This document shows positions 7,001 through 9,495 of a stretch of DNA of 9,495 bases, piece after piece (the stretch's first letter is position 1; each line of letters opens with the position of its first letter). This DNA is from Melaminivora alkalimesophila (lineage in GTDB: Bacteria; Pseudomonadota; Gammaproteobacteria; Burkholderiales; Burkholderiaceae_C): positions 1 to 9,495 of the forward strand of contig NZ_ALEE01000446.1 of assembly GCF_000282995.1 (NCBI RefSeq). The letters run 5' to 3'. The translations under genes and the position numbers were made by a program. The notes below the pieces were generated by a model. That model was not told where the DNA came from. It saw only the letters and a program-made list of their open reading frames with translations, and did no database searches.

Positions 7001-8081
7001 GTCGGTCGGTCTCTACATCACTGAGGCCTTGACCGGCAGGCTGGTGAAATTCATCCCCCTTCCCCCCGCCTACAACAACGACGTCAGCACTATGAAGAAC
7101 CGTGGTCTGGGTGGTGTGGTTGCAGTACGTGACATCAACAGGAAAATCATCGCAGCGTACGCGGGTGATGCGTCCGGCAACCTGTGGCGTTTCGATCTTC
7201 GCTCGCAAAAACTCAGCGTTTCCTACAATCGACCGCTATTCACCACGCCCGGCGGCAGGAACCAGCCAATCTATGCTGCTCCGGCCTGGCAGGTCCATCC
7301 CGGCGACGGCAACACCTGCTCGCACAGCGAAAACACATTGTGCGGGGCGATCGTGGTGGTCGGCACAGGCATACTCTTGGACGAAGATGACCTCTCTACT
7401 CCCGCTACCCAGCAAGCCATCTTCGGTATCTGGGACAGAACGCCCATCGGCGAAGACGACGTGGCTGGCCTCGGTCAGGTGAGTGCAGATGATCTCGTCG
7501 AGCAGACCATCGATGTCTCGTCCCGAAAGGAGGGAGAGGGTTCAGCGTCAGGGCGCAAGTTCTACCAGATCAGTAGTAACGAAGTGGACTGGAATACCAA
7601 GAAAGGTTGGATGATCAAGCTCGGGGTGATCACCTACCCGGGCGCCATGCCCAACGGGGAGCGCGTAGTAGGCGATGTAGCTAACCTGGGCGGGAGCGTC
7701 TGGCTCACCTCTTTCATTCCTGAGGACAAGGGCCTCAGCCTGGAGTCCTGCACCGCCACCAGCAACGTGCCGAACAACATGTATCTCGTCGACGCCTTGA
7801 CAGGAAAAAACAAACGATCTTTTGACTATAACTCCGACGGCATCGCTGATCTGTATTCGGTGGTTTCGATTGCGGATGGTGGATTCACACGGGGTAACGT
7901 TACCTCGCGCAACCTGATCGGAAAGACCAATGAAGGTCACGTTGAACTCAATCCGCCGAAGGAATGCTCAGATGAGACAGGCTACATGACCGGCGCAGGC
8001 GGAACAGTGAAGGGCTTTGATGCTTGTGAACGCAAGGGCTGGCGTCGCAGCTGGAGCGAAGTGGTCAAGACTCCCTTTTAA
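4074..8081 (+). CDS. pilY1: PilY1/PilC-type pilus-tip adhesin with VWA and propeller domains
   Basis: PilY1 is a secreted protein of 1335 residues, longer than the 1161 of P. aeruginosa PilY1. In that family it sits at the pilus tip, regulates retraction and acts in adhesion and surface sensing. A basic N terminus and hydrophobic stretch (residues 24-38) form a signal peptide, probable cut AQA|A at 44/45. A VWA domain follows with the full MIDAS set: D69-x-S71-x-S73 in FVLDNSGSM, T367 in GGTPT and D420 in LFSDG. Between the first two MIDAS loops lie about 290 residues rich in Asn, Tyr and Ser, with eight cysteines (88, 96, 101, 129, 234, 239, 266, 274). The C-terminal beta-propeller has VNSPPVYVG (781-789), YAATNDGKVHVINA (823-836) and YAGDASGNLWRFDL (from 1029). 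An intact D-x-N-x-D-G-x-x-D loop is at 1251-1259. No RGD motif was seen. The C-terminal RRSWSEV is family-typical. Confidence 0.93.
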   Translation: MNFRKTKQASVMKWRHSRYSADTLGLTLGLALTLAVIFPGSAQAASAPAQGPLLNAVSGAKPNLMFVLDNSGSMALEYQEGYNVNNACTNASGNNCTTKVCPAGYYTDTLVPGTTDKYIPYRAAGGQYCTSRSNGGSYYITPSNYVVNTYGWYQMRSSDINTQYYNPRITYLPRIKPDGSAEANNYTFVDNQASKMFGYQSGNYGLYQSFYVPDHKESTNNSVPAGRKFTYVNCNNNACSSRSSVEITFTSTAPVPLPLNHQRTDCGGPGASTCPATAERKNILNWYKWYRTRIAALSTAMGQAIHPYEDKFRIGYVQYSDAARNSGGYSYRTTINRGVRYFRDEPGNNWKTQLYTWLYGVDALGGTPTHQIYSLAAKYYARTSDRSQGNPWKNDPTSTANETDGTDLACRRSYTILFSDGAWNDASSSELPAAQYTNLIGTNFSGNPNGKPATMQYRPAGASGHNDADEAKRIAARSMYVPYSNGGKSKNGLADLAANYFWNSDFSSRLPNNVPPVPGQNNPTFWQNMTTFTIGWGLTPTGERSDISGGRLTWAQIEDYRNKWLAGDLTYTQPEWSDGRTIDLATAGEHMRINDFIHAGFAGGGKAYSVYSGDDVRRAIDDALSSMVGSGNDAGVAVSGDSGNLNSLGGQISFTTEYQTSDNTGDIKGFALDTDGDFLNVDATGKPVPVWSANLRMPTVQKRKIYALSNYDPGVSSGTRLELSYNTSLSSLPGDLRSELDSDGLQKSDSTFIRYLLGQNGLQNRNGAPYRNRATGIAASVNSPPVYVGGRQDMGYSSYGDVAGREDYAGYVEGKKALPAAIYAATNDGKVHVINAAKSDTEVNSGGSPVRMGEQLASFMPKGAMGKQTTLADPNYQFEYVLDGPLAEEDIYSGTSWKQVVLGSGGRAGKFLFALNSPLNARDRTPTKNDFLWEVDDKTPGYGDLGNVTNTPTAGQLDDGTWVMLNTSGHYAGAGRSVGLYITEALTGRLVKFIPLPPAYNNDVSTMKNRGLGGVVAVRDINRKIIAAYAGDASGNLWRFDLRSQKLSVSYNRPLFTTPGGRNQPIYAAPAWQVHPGDGNTCSHSENTLCGAIVVVGTGILLDEDDLSTPATQQAIFGIWDRTPIGEDDVAGLGQVSADDLVEQTIDVSSRKEGEGSASGRKFYQISSNEVDWNTKKGWMIKLGVITYPGAMPNGERVVGDVANLGGSVWLTSFIPEDKGLSLESCTATSNVPNNMYLVDALTGKNKRSFDYNSDGIADLYSVVSIADGGFTRGNVTSRNLIGKTNEGHVELNPPKECSDETGYMTGAGGTVKGFDACERKGWRRSWSEVVKTPF

Positions 8082-8134
8082 ATCATTTTCACAGAATCAA
8101 AGAAGCGCAGTTGCTGCCGTGTTTTTGATTTTTC

Positions 8135-8178
8135 GGCACCCAGTCATAATCGGCGATATCGGGTGCCATTCTTATTTT
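8135..8178 (+). terminator. Probable Rho-independent terminator of the pilin operon
   Basis: GGCACCC (8135-8141) and GGGTGCC (8161-8167) are perfect inverted repeats of seven bases around a 19-base loop. A T-rich tract, ATTCTTATTTTT, begins at 8168. This looks like a terminator for pilY1, though the loop is long. The same stretch holds a -10-like CATAAT (8145-8150), so part or all of it may instead serve the prfA promoter. A CGATATCG palindrome (8154-8161) overlaps the second arm. Confidence 0.5.
8145..8150 (+). promoter_or_regulatory. Candidate -10 element for prfA
   Basis: CATAAT matches TATAAT at five of six bases, 38 bases before the prfA start codon. The best upstream partner, TTGATT (8125-8130), is only 14 bases away, which is too close for a good sigma70 site. 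A separate promoter is plausible because a terminator-like hairpin would otherwise cut prfA off from upstream transcription. Confidence 0.3.
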
Positions 8179-8188
8179 TGCAAACTTC

Positions 8189-9268
8189 ATGCACCCCCAC
8201 TTCGAACGCCAGCTGGAAAAGCGAGCGCGGCGCCTGCAGGAGCTGAACTATTTGCTCGGCCAAGCCGACGTGATGGAAAACATGAGCGCGTTCACGGCCC
8301 TCTCGCACGAACACGCCGAGGTCTCAGCCACAGCGGAACGCTGGGCCCGTTACCAACAAAGAAGTCGTGATCTAGAGACCGCACGCGGACTCGCATCAGA
8401 TACCGATTTTGCCGTGATGGCACAAGAGGAAATTGCCGCCTGCGAAGCGGAGCTGGCCCAACTAGCAGTCGAGCTGCAGCGTCTTCTGCTGCCCAAGGAT
8501 CCAGATGAGACACGCAGCGCTTTCGTAGAAATCCGCGCGGGGACGGGCGGCGATGAGTCGGCGCTCTTTGCCGCAGATCTCACCCGCATGTACAGCAGGT
8601 ATGCCGCGAACGTCGGCTGGCGGGTGGAGGTTATGGCCAGCCATGAGAGCGAACTCGGCGGCTACAAGGAGATCGTGCTGCGCATCGAGGGCGAGCGCGC
8701 CTACGGCCGCCTGCGCTTCGAATCCGGCGGTCACCGCGTGCAGCGCGTGCCCGAGACCGAGGCCCAGGGGCGCATCCACACCAGCGCCTGCACGGTGGCC
8801 GTCATGCCCGAGCCGGACGCCGCCCAGGCGATCACGCTCAACCCGGCGGAGCTGCGCATCGACACCTTCCGCGCCTCCGGCGCCGGCGGGCAGCACGTGA
8901 ACAAGACCGACTCGGCCGTGCGCGTGGTGCACCTGCCCACCGGCATCGTCGCCGAATGCCAGGACGGCCGCAGCCAGCACGCCAACAAGGCCAAGGCGCT
9001 GGCCGTGCTGCAGGCGCGCCTGGAGGACCGCGAGCGCAACGAGCGCCTGGCCCAGGAAACCGCCCTGCGCCGCGGCCTCATCGGCTCGGGCGATCGCTCC
9101 GACCGCATCCGCACCTACAACTTCCCGCAGGGCCGGCTGACCGACCACCGCATCAACCTGACGCTCTACCGGCTCGGCGCCATCCTGGAAGGCGAGCTCG
9201 ACGAGGTGCTGGACGCCCTGCAGCAGGCGCACGAGGCCGCGCTGCTGGCCGAGATGGAGGCGGCCTGA
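8189..9268 (+). CDS. prfA: Peptide chain release factor 1
   Basis: RF1 recognises UAA and UAG stop codons in the ribosomal A site and triggers peptide release. The protein has 359 residues, normal for the family. Domain 1 is the N-terminal helical part with [15 protein letters not shown] and [20 protein letters not shown]. The stop-codon-reading PxT motif is P188-E189-T190 in [10 protein letters not shown], at the same numbers as PAT in E. coli RF1; it makes this RF1 and not RF2 (SPF). The catalytic loop is G233-G234-Q235 in [17 protein letters not shown]235 is the residue methylated by PrmC in E. coli. [11 protein letters not shown] and [19 protein letters not shown] complete the signature. 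No clear ribosome-binding site precedes ATG 8189. Composition is uneven: about 57-60 % GC in 8341-8520, but 73-77 % after 8700. Confidence 0.97.
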   Translation: MHPHFERQLEKRARRLQELNYLLGQADVMENMSAFTALSHEHAEVSATAERWARYQQRSRDLETARGLASDTDFAVMAQEEIAACEAELAQLAVELQRLLLPKDPDETRSAFVEIRAGTGGDESALFAADLTRMYSRYAANVGWRVEVMASHESELGGYKEIVLRIEGERAYGRLRFESGGHRVQRVPETEAQGRIHTSACTVAVMPEPDAAQAITLNPAELRIDTFRASGAGGQHVNKTDSAVRVVHLPTGIVAECQDGRSQHANKAKALAVLQARLEDRERNERLAQETALRRGLIGSGDRSDRIRTYNFPQGRLTDHRINLTLYRLGAILEGELDEVLDALQQAHEAALLAEMEAA

Positions 9269-9288
9269 CGGCCCCCGTGCCCCTGCCG

Positions 9289-9495
9289 ATGGACACTCCC
9301 CCGACCCTGCGCTGCGCCCTGCAGCAGGCCCAGTCCCAGGGCCTGGCGCGCATCGACGCCCAGATGCTGCTGCTGCATGTGCTCGGGCGCCCGGCGAACG
9401 ACCGGGCCTGGCTGATCGGCCACGACGAAGAGCCGCTGCCGGCGCCCGCGGCAGCGGTCTTTGCCGAGCTGTGCCGCCGGCGGGCCGGGGGCGAG
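9289..9495 (+). CDS. prmC: Release factor glutamine methyltransferase, N-terminal part (3' end outside window)
   Basis: PrmC (HemK) transfers methyl from S-adenosylmethionine to the glutamine of the GGQ motif in RF1 and RF2, raising release efficiency. Only 69 codons are present. They match the helical N-terminal domain: ARIDAQMLLLHVLGRP, then RAWLIGHDEEPLP and a segment ending CRRRAGGE, which in the family leads into the PxxYL.G motif. The catalytic NPPY motif lies beyond the window. The start is uncertain: ATG 9289 is chosen, but GTG 9277 is in frame and neither has a well-spaced ribosome-binding site (GGAGG at 9256-9260 is too far upstream). It follows prfA by 20 bases, the classic prfA-prmC pair, and is probably co-transcribed. 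Confidence 0.88.
   Translation, partial: MDTPPTLRCALQQAQSQGLARIDAQMLLLHVLGRPANDRAWLIGHDEEPLPAPAAAVFAELCRRRAGGE

Noticed and set aside
50..8194. CTTCATGCAC shared by hemA (50-59) and the prfA start (8185-8194)
   Set aside because: Tens of ten-base matches are expected by chance in a window of this size. One copy encodes the conserved SFMHW stretch of HemA.
8462..9232. Long minus-strand open frame opposite prfA
   Set aside because: High GC makes long antisense frames common. The product is Ala/Val/Leu/Gly-rich with no motif, and the + strand encodes an unmistakable RF1.

Overview
The window looks like the chromosome of a beta-proteobacterium, probably order Burkholderiales and perhaps Comamonadaceae. 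That assignment is an inference from three things: the high-GC housekeeping genes, the hemA / prfA / prmC neighbourhood, and the character of the HemA, RF1 and pilin sequences. All genes lie on the + strand.

Layout. Positions 3-344 are the 3' end of hemA (glutamyl-tRNA reductase). A gap of about 230 bases with a candidate sigma70 promoter follows. Next comes a compact type IV pilus tip cluster of six genes: fimT-like (578-1174), pilV (1198-1806), pilW (1803-2819), pilX (2816-3469), pilE-like (3510-3983) and a large pilY1 (4074-8081). A 107-base gap with a hairpin and T-rich tract leads to prfA (8189-9268, peptide chain release factor 1) and the first 69 codons of prmC (from about 9289, release-factor methyltransferase).

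How the genes work together. Five minor pilins with class III (prepilin-type) leaders, together with the secreted PilY1 adhesin, are the set that in other bacteria primes type IVa pilus assembly and sits at the pilus tip. The ATGA overlaps (pilV/pilW and pilW/pilX) and short gaps suggest one transcript. RF1 carries the GGQ loop whose glutamine is methylated by PrmC, so prfA-prmC is a functional pair. HemA is a metabolic neighbour.

Main points of interest. The pilus cassette sits between hemA and prfA and has clearly lower GC (about 42-60 % in hand-counted 60-base lines) than hemA, the 3' part of prfA and prmC (about 68-77 %). GC rises gradually inside the 5' half of prfA rather than at the gene border. 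PilY1 is itself two-toned: a low-GC, Cys/Asn/Tyr-rich N-terminal half containing a VWA domain with a full MIDAS set, and a higher-GC C-terminal propeller half. The usual calcium loop before the YAGD..GNLWRFDL motif looks degenerate, while an intact D-x-N-x-D-G-x-x-D loop occurs near the C terminus. I found no RNA genes, CRISPR arrays, insertion sequences or toxin/defence systems. The window is a recognisable pilus-tip locus in an interesting position, and I see no wholly new system.
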